Shown here piece by piece: positions 31,337 to 43,925 of a DNA stretch of 64,000 nucleotides; the stretch's first letter is position 1, and the number at the start of each line of letters is the position of its first letter. A program made the position numbers and the translations under genes. Source of the stretch: Micrasema longulum (Eukaryota > Arthropoda > Insecta > Trichoptera > Brachycentridae); the NCBI GenBank assembly GCA_022494885.1, contig JAGVSM010004976.1, positions 81,820 through 145,819 on the forward strand, read 5' to 3'. The notes under the pieces were generated by a model. It had not been told where the DNA came from. It did no database searches and saw only the letters and a list, made by a program, of their open reading frames with translations.

Positions 31337-33559
31337 AAACACATGTACCGAACTTGTGACTTGGCATCTTTAACATTATTTTAAGGATTTTTTTTAATAC
31401 GAAATATTGTTAGTCCCAAAACCTTAGAGTTTCACGTTGATTAATGTTCATGTTCCAGTCAGCGCAGAACAGGGATTCCTACTCCAGAGTGATCGCCAAT
31501 GTCGGGGGGACCTGATATGCCACAGGAAAAAGTTCGTGGGTTTGCGGTTTTTGCGCCTTGCAGAATTAAGGTGAAAAAAAAAACAGTTTTTTTTTACTTT
31601 ATTAAAAATTCTATTGCACAAAAAAAAATAACACAAAATAGAACAGTAAAAAAGTTGAAAGCAGCATGAAAAATAATTGCGCATATTTCCCCTGTAAAGG
31701 AACTTGCGCACTTTGCAGAAGACAATATTAACTTTTTATTGTAGGTACAACATAAAACCTTTTTTATTGACTGTATTTAGCATAAAATAACTTTAGTTGA
31801 ATTTTGTAATACATGTATCAAACAGATGGTTTTAAATTGGAAATAAAAGCAAATTTTGTATAAAAACACTATTTAAAACTAATTTATAATAACGTCTATC
31901 TATCGTAAACTGTCCTATTCTATTTAGTATTTGGAGTAATACGTGACCACTCGTTTGTGAGGTACAATTCAAATGAAAAATGGACCAAAGGACGGGGCTT
32001 CAGAACAGTTTAACAATATACAGTATATCTTAATTAAAACATTTCTCCTCAAGTATTCAATGAGTTGTCAGAAACAGAAAGTCTCGGGGAAGCTAGAAAC
32101 GTCTCCACACGAGAATGGTAATGTGGATTAATAAAATACATAGTTTCAATTTGCAGGAAAATAATTATGTTTCGAGTTTCAATATTATTTATTTTGTTAA
32201 TGACTGAACAATAAATACAAGTTAGTAAAAATGATTGAATTTTTACAAAATATCAAACATTCAACGGCTGAATAGAGACGTTTCCTCGAGGCGGCCCAGT
32301 TTAGGAGTCACATAACTACAATAACCGCAATCAATTATCATTTGTAGGAATGCTATCTTTCCATTCTGCTAGTCGAGAATAATATCAGAGGCCCAATACA
32401 CATACATACACACATACACTCATTGTTAGTATACACTGCCACTAATATTCTTTATTACTCTAAAAATGTAGGCTCACACAATCAGTCCAAATACTTTTGA
32501 CCAAATTTTTGAGTTTGCGTTTACAAAAAAAAAAAAAAAAAATTTGTAGAATTGTGGTTTGAAATGTTAAGAAAGTTAGAAATAATAGTTGCGATTGGTT
32601 AAAATCTACATACATATAATACATGGATGTATAACTACCCCCAGCACTCGTATTGTGAGAAACAAATTACAATTTACCGTGTCCAGCCAAATACGATTAT
32701 TAATATATATGAATTACACTATAACAACTCATTCACCAGGTTGCAAAATATTTATTTTATTTAGGTTTACTATAGAGTAGACTTAACTAAGTGACAGGAT
32801 AGTATTGATGGTGCATTCAAGTATCCGATAACTTATATATATATTACAAGTATGTATCCACATGTGCCAAAACTAATCAATTGAATCAAGGTCAGGATTG
32901 TTGTAAAATATATTATTACAAAGTAATAAACATAGACATACACTTCGAATAAAAGTTTCTTCAATTCCCGCAAAACCCCAATTTTACACCCCTATTTCCA
33001 ACCATTTATACGTAATTTCTGAAGTCTTTTTAATAGATGTATTCTAAAAGTGGGTGTCAAAGTTCCTTTTTTTTTAAATACGTAATACAAATTAAAATTA
33101 CTTTTATAAAATTTTCATTAAAAAAATACTACCCTTATTTACATTTTATTTTGTGCCCTTTAAAAATGTAACTTGGGGGTTTTACGGTAAAAATTAGGAA
33201 AGCATAAAAAATATCCTTATTATTGAGACCAAATGTTGAAGGTTCCTTACAGCGACCTGGATAGTAGTGGAAATCGTTACCTCGCACACAATGGCTCGTT
33301 ACAGAGTGCCCGGCTGCAGATGAAAATCCCGGAAGAATATTATTCCAAGAATTTGTAATGATATCTAACGGATAGGATGCGGCTTAGGACCGCTGATTTG
33401 CGAGTTGAGTCATTCGGTGACCACCGACAGGTACAAGCGCAAGTGACGCATTATCCAACGGTAAGTTCGCTATCAAGGAGCTTCGATAATGAAATTCAAT
33501 GGTGTCGTGAAGTTGTTTAAAGGGTAATAATAAAGGTGAAGTGACTATGTATTGTATAT

Positions 33560-36500
33560 CTACTCTGTGTCGTCGTACCGAACCCTCTGTGAGTTTCCTT
33601 TCCTCTTACTGAGACGGCGGCCGGTGTCCTTACTAGTAAGGGTAAAACGTTTGGTTGATTTACGATCCACCCTGAGGTCGCGTTGTGTGGCACTTGTTTT
33701 GGATTTAACCTGTAAAAAAGTTTTTATCAGTATATAGATGCACCAACTTTTGATAAACATAAGATTATATACAAATTAAAAAATGGTTTAATTACACTAC
33801 ATATTATGGTAACATCGATAAATGAGTTTTGAAGAGTTTTTTTTTGCAATTCTAGTTACTTCAAGTTTTATATAGGTGCAAGGTTCCCATTTAGATATTT
33901 TTAACACAAGTCTTTTTAACTTCAAAAAAATCTTTTGAGCATTTATATTTAATTTTAATTTATCAAATGTGAAGTCTGATTTTGTCAATTCTATTGTAAA
34001 AATCCTTCTTCCTTCATTTTATCTTTTCATTCTCAAACCTTGTAGTGCTATTATAGGTTATTAACTTTATAATAGTATTGTCAAATATGCCCATGCAACG
34101 ATAAAATGTCAAACAAAGCCCATAGAAAAAAAAATCTATTTATATATATGTGAAGATCGGGGCATTTTGAAGGAAACTATAATGTACACATTGCGTGTGC
34201 TTGTGTTTCCAATATTCTTATATGGCGCAGAAATGAGGATAGTTAAAGCACGTGAGCAGGAGATAATAGATGCCTTCGAGATGTGGTGTCGGCGTCGAAT
34301 GCTGAGAATCCCATTGACATCCAGAAGACCAAACGTCTCCATACTGGAGGAACTTGATGTGAAAGTTCGCCTATTAGCCGTTTGCCGCCAACGTATTCGC
34401 AGTTCTTCGGACACATAGCCAGACGTGACCCAGAAAATCTGGAGAAAATAATAATCACGGGCAGTGTGCCAGGACGAAGAAGCAGAGGTAGAGCTGCAGC
34501 TCGATGGATCTACCGGGTGAAAACAATGTGAAGGGGGACCCTACATGGAGCTGTGGAGAAGACGCAGAGCCGTGAAGGGTGGAGACGCATTGTCAATGGA
34601 ATGGCTGGGGAAAGTACCAACGATCACGACCCTCAGAACTGAGGAACAACAGAGAAGGAATATTTGTGAAAAACTTAAACTAGATGCATGAATTATTTTT
34701 AATAAAACATTTTTTTTAAATGTATACTAAATTTAAAATTATGAAAAAATTTCAACTAAAAGTTTGGTTAAAATAAAATGATTTTTTTAATGGAAAAAAT
34801 ATATATTTTGGTTCCAATCTACCCAAATATTTCAATTTTTTCGTGACATTTTCAATGAGTTGTAAATAACTCACTATTAGAAAATGGAATTCAAATTGTG
34901 GTAGAGGGGGTTTGAATATTGGACCTCTGATCCACGAGTCCGCGGCACTAGCCATTGGACCACAAGCCTGTTAAATTTTATTGTATCTATTTAATGCATC
35001 AGTTTTTTTCCCAACATTGACGAAGTACTGAATGTTCCCAACCTTGTCCATAAACTTGGCAATCAGTTCCGGGCAGCTGAGATGTTCCTCGGGTTCCCAG
35101 GTGTCGCTGCGTGAGCTCCAGCCCTTCCAGTGGATGAGGAACTCCTTCTTTCCATTTTTCTTAAAGTGGACTTCAACAATTTTCTCTACCTGAGGAAAAA
35201 TAACACATAACTTAAATAGCGACATTTCCACAAAGGACGAATTTAGCTCAGCAGGTACTGTTACGAAGACTTATGACCTATTAAAAAAATAATGTTAATA
35301 AATAACAAAATATGTAGTTACCATTCAAAATGAATAAATTTAGACTGAAAAACGTCTTTTTCAAGGGAGCAATAAAAGTGTAAAACTGAGGAAAACGCTA
35401 AATTGAGGAAATTTATGAAAAACAAGTGGAATAGTTACATAAAATTAATGTTCTAGACTATAGTGTAAATATACCGCCAGAAAAATTCTAATTTACATAA
35501 CTTTCTTGTCATTATCAGGTTCTTAGGTGCATGAAAAGATAATTTTTTAGGCGTATTTATTGATGTATTTCTGCACTTAGGCACACTGCATCAAAAAAAC
35601 ATTTTTTCAATGATAAATCACAGCTCGAAACATAGAATTGTTTGACAAGTGACCGGTCAATTACGTCACGCTATAAACAAACAGCCCATGAAAATAGGTA
35701 GCTAATTGCTATAGAGCAATAGGTTTATAGAAACCACGTACATTTTGAGTAAAACAACCAATGACATCACACAGCATCTTATGATGTCATGAATCGTTGG
35801 TTTTTATTTAATTTAAATTACTAGAGTGCAATCCTTTAAATATCCCTTATTTCAATTAACGATTGTCTTGTGATTTATTAGCAATTTTCAATGATTTTAC
35901 TAAAAAGATTTTGATATATTTATACACAATAAAAATATTTCAGTCGAACTTGGTTATAACGATCACGGAAATAGCGAGATCTTGGATGTAATGAGGAAAC
36001 ATTCATTGATATTTTAGTACATATATGGTTTCCTCCAAACATTTATTCACATTTGTAACGAGCTACTTCTCAGACATACCCTAAAAAAAATTTAAAAATT
36101 GAGCAAAAATTCTTTATTTGTTTAAAAATATAATTTTTGAAATAAGAACTTAAGTAACAAAATCCGAACGGAAGATAAACTTAAGACTGATGCCGCTCGG
36201 CGTCGGGATTGGATTACATTTGTGGACAACATTGAACAACATCACACATATTATAGTTAAAATTGTGTAAGTAAATTTGAAGTCGAGGCTGCATCTAAGC
36301 CGCAACATATTTTTAAATTTTCCAAGATTCTTAACAGTAGGGAATCTGGAATTCCGTCCACAGTGTATTACAAACGCAAAATGGCAGACACACCACAGGA
36401 AGTTGCCAATTTATTTGCTGATTACTTTAGCAGAGTTTATAGTTCTACTTCTAATTCTAGGTTACACAGTATTGATAATACAGATTTAATTGATTTTAAC

Positions 36501-39500
36501 GACTGTGTATTTACTGATTCTGATGTAAAAAAGGGGATTTGTGCCTTAGATCCAAAAAAAAGCGCTGGGCCAGACAATATCCCTACACTTCTTCTTATAC
36601 AATGTTGTCCCTCTTTAACTGGTCCACTTACAAAATTTTTTAACTTGTCCTTGAAAACTGGAAACATTCCCAAGAAATGGAAGATCTCATACTTAACCCC
36701 CATTTATAAAAAAGGAGATAAAACTGACGTCTCCAATTACCGACCCATTTGTATTCAGTCAGCCATTCCAAAGTTACTGGAATCTGTTTTGCTAACTAAG
36801 TTCACCAATGAAATTAGTAAAGTTATCACTCCGTTACAACATGGTTTCATAACTGGTAGATCAACTCTTACAAACCTTATGTTGCATCAGAATCGGTTTA
36901 TCACATCAATGGAGAGACGTCATCAAACTGATACAATTTATACTGACTTTAGTAAAGCGTTCGACAAGGTTTCTCATACAATTTTAATACACAAACTTAG
37001 TTCATTGGGAATTACTGGTAATATCTTGGAATGGTTTAAAGGCTACCTGTCATCAAGGAAAATCTTAGTAAAAGTATTCGGTTATAACTCGTATCAGTTT
37101 GAGGCATCTAGTGGGGTACCCCAAGGCTCCCACCTGGGACCAGTACTGTTTTCTTTGTTTGTTAATGACATTGTGTCGATATTTGAGAAAGTAGACATTC
37201 TTTTCTTTGCCGACGATCTTAAAATTTCAAAAACTGTTACCTCTGATACCGATTTTGGAGTTCTTCAGTCTAATTTGGTAAGGCTGTACAACTGGTGCCA
37301 GAAAAATGAACTTTATTTAAATATCGACAAGTGTTGTGTAATATCATTTACAAGAAGTAAAAAACCCATAAGATTCGATTACAACATTAATAATATCAAT
37401 CTGGGAAGAGTTACACAAATAAAGGATTTGGGGATAGTTTTTGACGAAAAATTGACATTTATTCCTCACATTGATACCATCACTAATAAGGCAATGAAAT
37501 GTCTTGGATATTTGCAGCGAACCGTTAAGGATTTTAATTCCATCACTACCCTCAAAGTGCTATTTACTGCCTTGGTTAGAAGTAATTTAGAATTCAATTC
37601 AACAATTTGGTCACCTTATTACAATGTTCATATTTTAAAGTTAGAAAGAGTACAACGTAAATTCCTTAGATTCATCAATTACAAACTTAAAATACCCGCT
37701 GAAAATATTGATTATGATAATTTATTATGTACACTAAATATGTCAACTCTATGTAAAAGAAGAATTATAAATGACTTATTAAATTTATATAAAATAGCGA
37801 ATGGCGTATTGGACGTCCCGGAATTAACTAGTGTTATCAGCTTGAAAGTACCTCTTCGAAATATTCGGCAGCTAACGTTATTTTTTGAATCTCCTGGCAG
37901 TCACAATTATTATTACAATTCACCAATACCTAGACTACACCGGCTAGGTAACGAGTATGGTGAGGTTGATATATTTTGTCTGTCTTTATATAAATATAGG
38001 TTAAGTATTCAAAAGGTTATAAATTAATTTATGTAAAATTTCTTAATATTTTTTTTTATTTACTATTTCTTTTTCTCATGTATCTCTTTAATAATGTATA
38101 AACTTATATGTATGTATACGTATGCGTGTATGTTTTCATATGTAAATTTTTAAAATATTTTTCTATGTACCATATACCTATGTTGGTACATTTCCTGATT
38201 TTTACTTATTATTGTATTTTTTAGCTTTTCTTATGTTATCTTTTATTTTAACCAAATTTACATACTTATGTTTCACTGCTGCACTTAAATGTAATTTCTA
38301 AAATATGTAAAAGCCCATTGGGCGTGTAAATCAATAAATCAATAAATAAATAAATAAATAAAATTGTGTGTAAAAAATGCTAGCTTTGTGAACTTAGTAA
38401 GTACTGACCTCTACACCGCATTAAAACTTAATAGGCATAACATAAGAATGTTTATTTATATGCATTTGAAATTTACAAAGTGGTACGTTTGTAAGCAGTA
38501 ATTATAAATTTCCTCAATGTTTTTATTTTTAAATTATCTGTATAAATTATAAGTATATGTATTTGTTAACTTAATTACAGTATGCAATGGCGATTTGATT
38601 TAAAAAAAATAAAAAATAGTTACCAATTAAGAAAACCCGATAATGCCCCGAAGCAGGGGCGTTTTGTTCGTTGTACATGAGAAATAAACTCCAGTTTATT
38701 TTAGAATTTCATAGAAATAATAAAGTATCTGATTTTTTAGGAAACACAGTAGCTATTTTATACTACGCAATAGTTGATTAGGATAAATCCAATTTTATAC
38801 TACGCAATAATTGAACTGTGCCCGCGTCAAAAGGCATATACTATAAAAACTAAAAAAAAGTGCTATGTAAATTATTTATTTTATTTACTTAAAAGCAGTT
38901 TATTACACATTATTTGAGACATAAGTCCCAACTCTATGGGACTAAAATGGTTGAAATGGTTAAAAATGTTGAGTTGGGACGAGCAAATGTAAGTGGTATA
39001 TATAGCAAACCGGTACCATCATCAATTGTCATTGAATTGTTTAAAAAAAAACTTAATATAGGTTTGCCCAAAAGTTTTTGTTGAATTATTATAAAAATAA
39101 AAAAAACAATCACAAATACCTTTCTATGTGGGCACAATTCAATTAGTTGAATGCACTATTAACAAAAAATTAAACATACCTCATATTCCTTATCACCATC
39201 ATCATCCTCGTCCTCGTCATCTTTATATTTACGTTTAATTGATTTCTTGGGCGATTTAGATTTTTTTTTGGACCCAGCTTTGGTATCAGATTTACGTTTC
39301 TTGGCAGATTTTCCATTTGATTGTTTACTCTACAACACCAATTCATATTATAAAAGTCACATAAATCTTCAAACTTACGCTGTTCTCTCAAGCCTACATT
39401 TATTTAATATTTTACTAGTCACAAATATTGCAGCGGCGAACAACATATACAAACCTGCCATTGGCTGGTAATGGTAATGACAGATTTGATAAGCCCAGGA

Positions 39501-42292
39501 ATAATAATAATAAATTTTGACAATTTTTATAGCGCGGTTTTCGTGAGTTCACGTCAAGGGAAATGTACATTATACTTAAATAAAAAAAATAAGGTCTATC
39601 TACAGGCTAACTCTTAATTACTATTTACTAACAGACAAATTTTACAAAACATGTAGTACACATATTATGGTACTTCTAAAAATTACATTTAAAAAGTAGC
39701 ACTTTTCAAGTAAGGAAACGATTTCACAACTATACAAGTTTTTAATTTTTTCTGAAAAGAGATTCAGTTGCACAATTTTGAACTTCTGAAGGCAGAGCAT
39801 TCCACACCAAAGGTCCGGCTATTGCAAAAGCCCTAACGCCAAACTTGGAACTCTGGTTGCGTGAACGAGGTTGTATCACCTTCCCTACAGCAGAACAGGA
39901 GGCTGAGCGGAGAGTGAGGCGTCTATCTGCCAGCTCGTCCGGAACACAGAGTTCCTTAAGTTATTGAGGAGAAATACTGACATTTATATTCCCCTTTCAA
40001 ATAAATTCTCGGTCTCAAAATCTCGAAATGTCAATCAATCCGTATTGAAATGTTTGATTTATTTTCCATTGAAAATATGACTAGCATTCGAAAGGTTGAA
40101 TATTTTACTCTTTCAATTTAACTCTTTATACACCACATGGCCGATTATTTATTGACCTCATATTAGCATGCGTGCTTTTATGATGAATAAGATTTTATTT
40201 CTATTTGGAGGTAATGTTTCGTGATATTTTGTAAATTCATTTAACTTAACGAGGAAGTTCAGTGGTTTTTTAATAGACTATCAAACTAAGACAAAAATGT
40301 ATATTTTCATGTATTAAATTATCATCGCTATGATTTTTTAAAGCTTTGTAATTTTTAAAATTATTCCGCCAATGTCACTAGTTCTTTTCAGTGAGTTGTC
40401 CTAATCGTGGCTTCCCGGAAATCGGAAATCTATCACAACACTATCATAGGTTTATTTAGAAGAACTTGTGACGTCATTTAAAATGGTTCATTTTTATTGA
40501 TTTTTTCATACCACCGTACAATTAAATGCTCTAATTTTTAGTGAGTGTAAGAAAACATTTTTTTACATTCAATTTCCCATAGAACTGAACTTCGTCACTC
40601 ACCAAAACAATAAAAATACATACAACAACTAATGTTTTTTAATGGCAGGAATTTTAAATTATTATTTTCCAATTTTTTTTTAAATGGTGATTTTCCATGT
40701 TAAATTATTTAACAGCGTATTTATTTTGAGTAAAATTACTACATTAAAATTATTATGTCAACCGATTTTGGAGCACAACTAAAAATAAGAGGTTATTTTA
40801 CACCTTGACAAAGGAACTGACAAATTCCAAAACTGGCTGGCAAATTAATTTTTATTTATTGATTTTACGCAAAATAAAGTGTGTCAAAGATGAATGATAT
40901 GTTGTTAAGATTAAGATAATTATCAAAAGGCCGCAAAAATTTTATATTATTGACACTATACAAATGTTTATATTTTATTTACGCTTAAATGTTTTATACC
41001 TGTAGTTTGAATTTTTCAATTAGTTCCGGGCAAGTGACCGTATCTTCCGGTTCCCAAGTGTCTGACTCCGACTGGTATCCTTTCCATCGGATCAAGAAAT
41101 GTACTTTTCCTTTAATCTTCTTCGAGTCGAGAATCTTCTCTACCTACAAATACAAAGGTGATATGAACTGCCAGGAAATAAATATACCGTGACTCGATAA
41201 AACAAGATCCGAATCAATCTGCAGCAGAGTGGAATAATTTTTCTAACAAAGTTTGTCCAATGCACTATGGTTAACCGATTTAAAACAGCTTTGATGCTTT
41301 TCCGAAGAATATGGGTGAATAGGCAAAGGTGGCTGCATGTTATAACTCGATAAAAATAGTATTTCTGGAAACATGGTAAAAACTTCAGAATCACTGGATA
41401 ACATATCAAAGACATTCTGTTAAAAAACAACTTAAGTAAGAAACGACTTAATAGAAATATTACACTCTGCAGTAATCAGACTCAATGCTATGGTTATTAA
41501 TTATTACAGTAGGATATTTACACACAATTTAATAAAAAACATTCAGGTGCTAGATATCCCTTATGCACAGAAACGAACTTTGTAGATATTAAACAGGTGT
41601 AGGTACTGTTGTACTCAAAAACACAATTGTTAGAATGTTGATAAGAGTTCTAAGCGCATTATATTTTAATAATATCAAATACAATGAAGCTCAATAACAA
41701 AACAAAAAAAACTTTTAATTTACGGATTATCAAATGATTCCACGTCGCCACTTAAAGAATGAATTAAATTTTGTTACTTAGTTATTAGGTACATTGTATA
41801 AAGACGTTGACATTTTCTAAACATAAAATCTACCACTCCTAACCAAACATGTTGACAAGTTGGAAATGCGAAATACGGATTGTTTACGTGTCATAAATCG
41901 GTAATTGCTTATTAAAGCTTGAAATACATATTTTGAAGGGAAATGAATTGTATGATGGAAAATTTAGAAGTGAACTAAAAAATATACGCGGCAAATATTT
42001 ATAAAATGATTTACACTGCTACTACACTAACCTCGTACTCTTCGTCACTTTCTTCCTCTTCAGCCTCGGCCGCCGCTTTTTTAGCCCTCGATTCTCGCTT
42101 TTTAGGTGGATCCTTGGGCGGAGGGGTGTCGTTTTTGATGCTTTCTCCATCTTCCTCCGCATCCACTGTTTTGGCTTTATCTGCTACACCATTTTCTTCT
42201 TGAGAGGATGCATCCCCTTCTTCATCCCTTTCGACTTCGGTGACCGAATCATCCTCGTCAGCTATGCCAGTTTTTGATTTAGATTTTCTCAT
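33560..42292 (-). CDS. Double-chromodomain protein (HP1-like, no chromoshadow domain)
   Basis: Predicted nuclear methyl-lysine reader. Five exons join in phase 0 throughout: 42032-42292, 41000-41143, 39180-39329, 35043-35189 and 33560-33709 (stop TAG), giving 283 residues. Exon 1 codes a charged N-terminus rich in Glu and Lys. Chromodomain 1 (about residues 84-135) reads EEYEVEKILDSKKIKGKVHF, LIRWKGY and DTWEPEDTV. A lysine/serine-rich linker with an acidic run follows. Chromodomain 2 (about 182-234) reads KEYEVEKIVEVHF, FLIHWKGW and DTWEPEEHL. Both keep the three aromatic cage positions (Y, W, Y and Y, W, W) that bind methylated lysine in HP1/Polycomb proteins. The basic tail ends QRVRYDDTE, and I see no chromoshadow domain. 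In each chromodomain the intron falls at the same place (after Tyr-Glu), so exons 2 and 4 are duplicates. Canonical HP1 has one chromodomain plus a chromoshadow domain; CHD1-type tandem chromodomains belong to large remodelers, unlike this protein. Confidence 0.93.
34150..34690 (+). mobile_element. RTE-like LINE C-terminal fragment
   Basis: The frame MYTLRVLVFPIFLYGAEM, then EIIDAFEMWCRRRMLRIPLT and NVSILEELDVKVRLLAVC, is the typical C-terminal region of insect RTE-type polyproteins. After a frameshift it continues with GHIARRDPENLEKIIITGSV and GRAAARWIY. It lies in intron 4 of the chromodomain gene on the opposite strand and is not functional. Confidence 0.8.
34820..34971 (-). mobile_element. 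SINE family B
   Basis: Minus-strand copy. The head (GTGGTCCAATGGCTAGTGCC, with a degenerate B box) is at the right and the body (CTCACTATTAGAAAATGG on the plus strand) in the middle, ending at TACCCAAATATTTC. It sits in an intron of the chromodomain gene in the gene's orientation. Confidence 0.8.
35941..36268 (+). mobile_element. Pogo/Tigger-like DNA transposon fragment
   Basis: It starts CAGTCGAACTTGGTTATAAC, the kind of terminus found in pogo/Tigger-type elements. The next ~300 bp align with 43.44-43.80 kb (GAACTTGGTTATAA, GAGGTACTTCTC-like and GAGCAAAAA blocks). No intact transposase is visible. A LINE interrupts it at 36269. Confidence 0.5.
36269..38359 (+). mobile_element. Jockey/CR1-like LINE with long open reverse-transcriptase ORF
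   Basis: 5'-truncated non-LTR retrotransposon. The frame is open without interruption from 36270 to the stop at 38027 (585 codons). Motifs in order: DPKKSAGPDNIP, LTPIYKKGDKTDVSNYRPI, HGFITGRSTLTNL, YTDFSKAFDKVSH, SSGVPQGSHLGPVLFSLFVN, the catalytic FADDLKISK, FDEKLTFIPHID (thumb), then STIWSPYYNVHI. No endonuclease or RNase H domain is present. A 3' untranslated region and an AATA-repeat tail (38335-38359) follow. The 10-bp duplication AAAATTGTGT at 36259-36268 and 38360-38369 marks the exact insertion. The intact frame suggests a fairly recent insertion. Confidence 0.92.
38877..39010 (-). mobile_element. LINE 3' untranslated fragment
   Basis: On the minus strand this carries the same block (AGTCCCAT-, TGAGTTGGGAC- and TGTCTCAAATAATGT-like runs) that ends the LINE copies at 2.5-2.64 kb and 52.08-52.23 kb. 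Confidence 0.5.
39690..39960 (-). mobile_element. LINE ORF tail (CR1/jockey-like)
   Basis: The minus strand reads RSRNQSSKFGVRAFAIAGPL then VWNALPSEVQNCATESLF. This is the characteristic end of a non-LTR reverse transcriptase (FxxxxPxxWNxLPxxxR). It lies in intron 2 of the chromodomain gene. Confidence 0.65.
40251..40596 (-). mobile_element. MITE with GAGGAAGTTCAGT termini, copy 2
   Basis: The plus strand begins GAGGAAGTTCAGTGG and ends GAACTGAACTTCGTC, a clear terminal inverted repeat. The interior, read on the minus strand, carries AAATGTTTTCTTACACTCAC and TAGTTTGATAGTCTATTAA, matching the copies at 15.3, 57.7 and 60.2 kb. Confidence 0.75.
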
Positions 42293-42440
42293 GTTTATTT
42301 TGTTTCAGAAAGCTCAATAACAATCAGAGTGATATAGGTACTACCGCAAATTGCGATCACGGGAAGGAACGCGGGCGGAGGAAATGTAGAATAAATGCAC
42401 AGGAAGGACGCTCACACGAGTCAAGGTTGCCAACTTAAGG
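42293..42440 (-). promoter_or_regulatory. Presumed promoter and 5' leader of the chromodomain gene
   Basis: The ~130 bp upstream of the start codon are locally GC-rich (GGGAAGGAACGCGGGCGGAG) in otherwise AT-rich DNA and lack an obvious TATA box, as expected of a constitutively expressed gene. The transcription start is not visible from sequence. Confidence 0.35.
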
Positions 42441-43404
42441 AGCCATGCTTACGACGAATAAATTAGAATATCTATTTAAACAGAAATATGGATGTTCTAA
42501 GAATGAGTTTTTAATCAAACTTAAGAATTTTTTGATAATTTTGAAGCATAATTGGTAAGTGAAAGTGAAAATTATATTTGTTAATGAGAATTACAATCCA
42601 AAAAAGAAGACAACATAAAAAATAAGGTTTATTATATGGCAGCACCGCGCCCACAACGGATCATATCAACAGAGATCTTGGCAACACTGAAAAAATGTTT
42701 GTAATGGGGAAGGGAGGGGAATATGTAAAAAGAGCAAAGAAATACAATGTATTTATTTCATCTACCAACATGCATTACTCGTCCGAATATCCTTCATGAA
42801 ATAAACCAATGAACCCTCTCAAATAATGTATTTACCAAAATTGTATTATTAAAGATTTCCGTCTTCTGGTATTTTCTTATTAATGCAGTAGTAATAACAT
42901 TGTGGTATGTTTTATTTGATTTTAACCATTTTGAGACTTGCACATTCACTTCAAGGTTTGCTGTAAAATATATTATTATTGTAAATATGTAAAAATTAAA
43001 TAAAAAAAGTATGTAAAATTAATTATCCTGATTAGCAGCGAAATTATTATTTATTTGCTCGATACATCTTCAAATGGTATAAAATTGTATTTTTATAATT
43101 TTTGCTACAATAATTTGATGTTTCTAAAATATTACTATTCGGAAGATGCAATGGAGTGAATTTAAATGTAGTATTAAATCTACTTCATTTTTTATATTCT
43201 TTTAACCTTATCTTTAGTATGTAGGAGAAGGTGGTATCAAAAGTAACAAAATTCGCATTATTGACGTAACAAAATTATTTACCGTACAAATCACTTAATT
43301 TTGGAAATTCAATTACTTGTGTATATTTGCAAATTGTATGCATAGATGAAAAAATAAAAGGGGCTAAGAATTTCCGTTTATTTAAAAATTAAAAAATGTG
43401 TTTG

Positions 43405-43451
43405 TTACATTTGACACCCAAGTGGTATTTGCTACATTTGACACCCAAGAG
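43405..43451 (+). repeat. Short tandem duplication
   Basis: TTACATTTGACACCCAAG is followed after eight bases by CTACATTTGACACCCAAG, a two-copy tandem repeat of about 27 bp directly before the pogo/Tigger-like fragment. Confidence 0.6.
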
Positions 43452-43800
43452 AACTTGGTTATAAAGATCACGGTAATAGCTAAATCTCGTATAAAATGAG
43501 AAAACATTCGTTGACATTTTAGTTGCTGGTTTTTTCCATACATTCATTCAGTTCAACGAGGTACTTCTCGGATATATGGAACAAAATATTTTCAATAGTT
43601 GAGCAAAAACTCTTCAACCGTCAAGTAACAAATTTTATCAAATAAGAACCCAAGTAATAAAATCTAAACGGGCTAACTCAAGACCGATGCCCGATGAATC
43701 GGATGACGTTTATGTCATTATGTAAGTGTTTAAGTCTTAATTGGTATTTTCAACGACAACATTGAATAAATGTTGCACACATGGTTGACTGGTTAACTCT
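43444..43800 (+). mobile_element. Pogo/Tigger-like fragment, second copy
   Basis: Aligns with 35.94-36.27 kb from GAACTTGGTTATAA onward, including GATCACGGTAATAGC, GAGCAAAAACTCTT and CGACAACATTGAA. It is not interrupted by the LINE, so it shows the empty-site arrangement. Confidence 0.5.
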
Positions 43801-43925
43801 GACATACTTATTGCGAGAAAAACTTGTTCCTTGAAGGTTTCGTTCCTCTTTTTGTCTTTCGTTTTCTAGGCTTGACCATTTTTAAAAATCAGAAACCCAA
43901 TCCTAAATCTTAATTTTCCATCTTA

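Larger units (their letters stand above)
25191..33559. other. Repeat-rich intergenic region
   Basis: Between the MXRA7-like gene and the chromodomain gene I recognise a TIR element (25.62-26.04 kb), an RTE-like LINE fragment (26.93-27.56 kb), a SINE A (29.37-29.61 kb), a LINE 3' piece with TTGGCGGGCTTATTGCC (30.18-30.27 kb), a SINE B (30.95-31.10 kb) and a possible MITE (31.21-31.34 kb). A GC-richer stretch at 33.24-33.48 kb and an open frame at 28.96-29.14 kb could not be identified. The rest is AT-rich DNA. Confidence 0.55.
35190..39179 (-). other. Third intron of the chromodomain gene
   Basis: This 4.0-kb intron contains a pogo/Tigger-like repeat (35.94-36.27 kb) into which a nearly intact LINE ORF has inserted (36.27-38.36 kb), plus a LINE 3' untranslated fragment (38.88-39.0 kb, minus). 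The flanking DNA is AT-rich. Confidence 0.8.

Noticed and set aside
35600..35830. Possible repeat pair with 52.33-52.50 kb sharing CGTCAC and GACGTCA motifs
   Set aside because: Only short motifs are shared and no alignable block or termini could be found.
42006..42203. Plus-strand serine/leucine-rich ORF
   Set aside because: It is the antisense shadow of exon 1 of the chromodomain gene.
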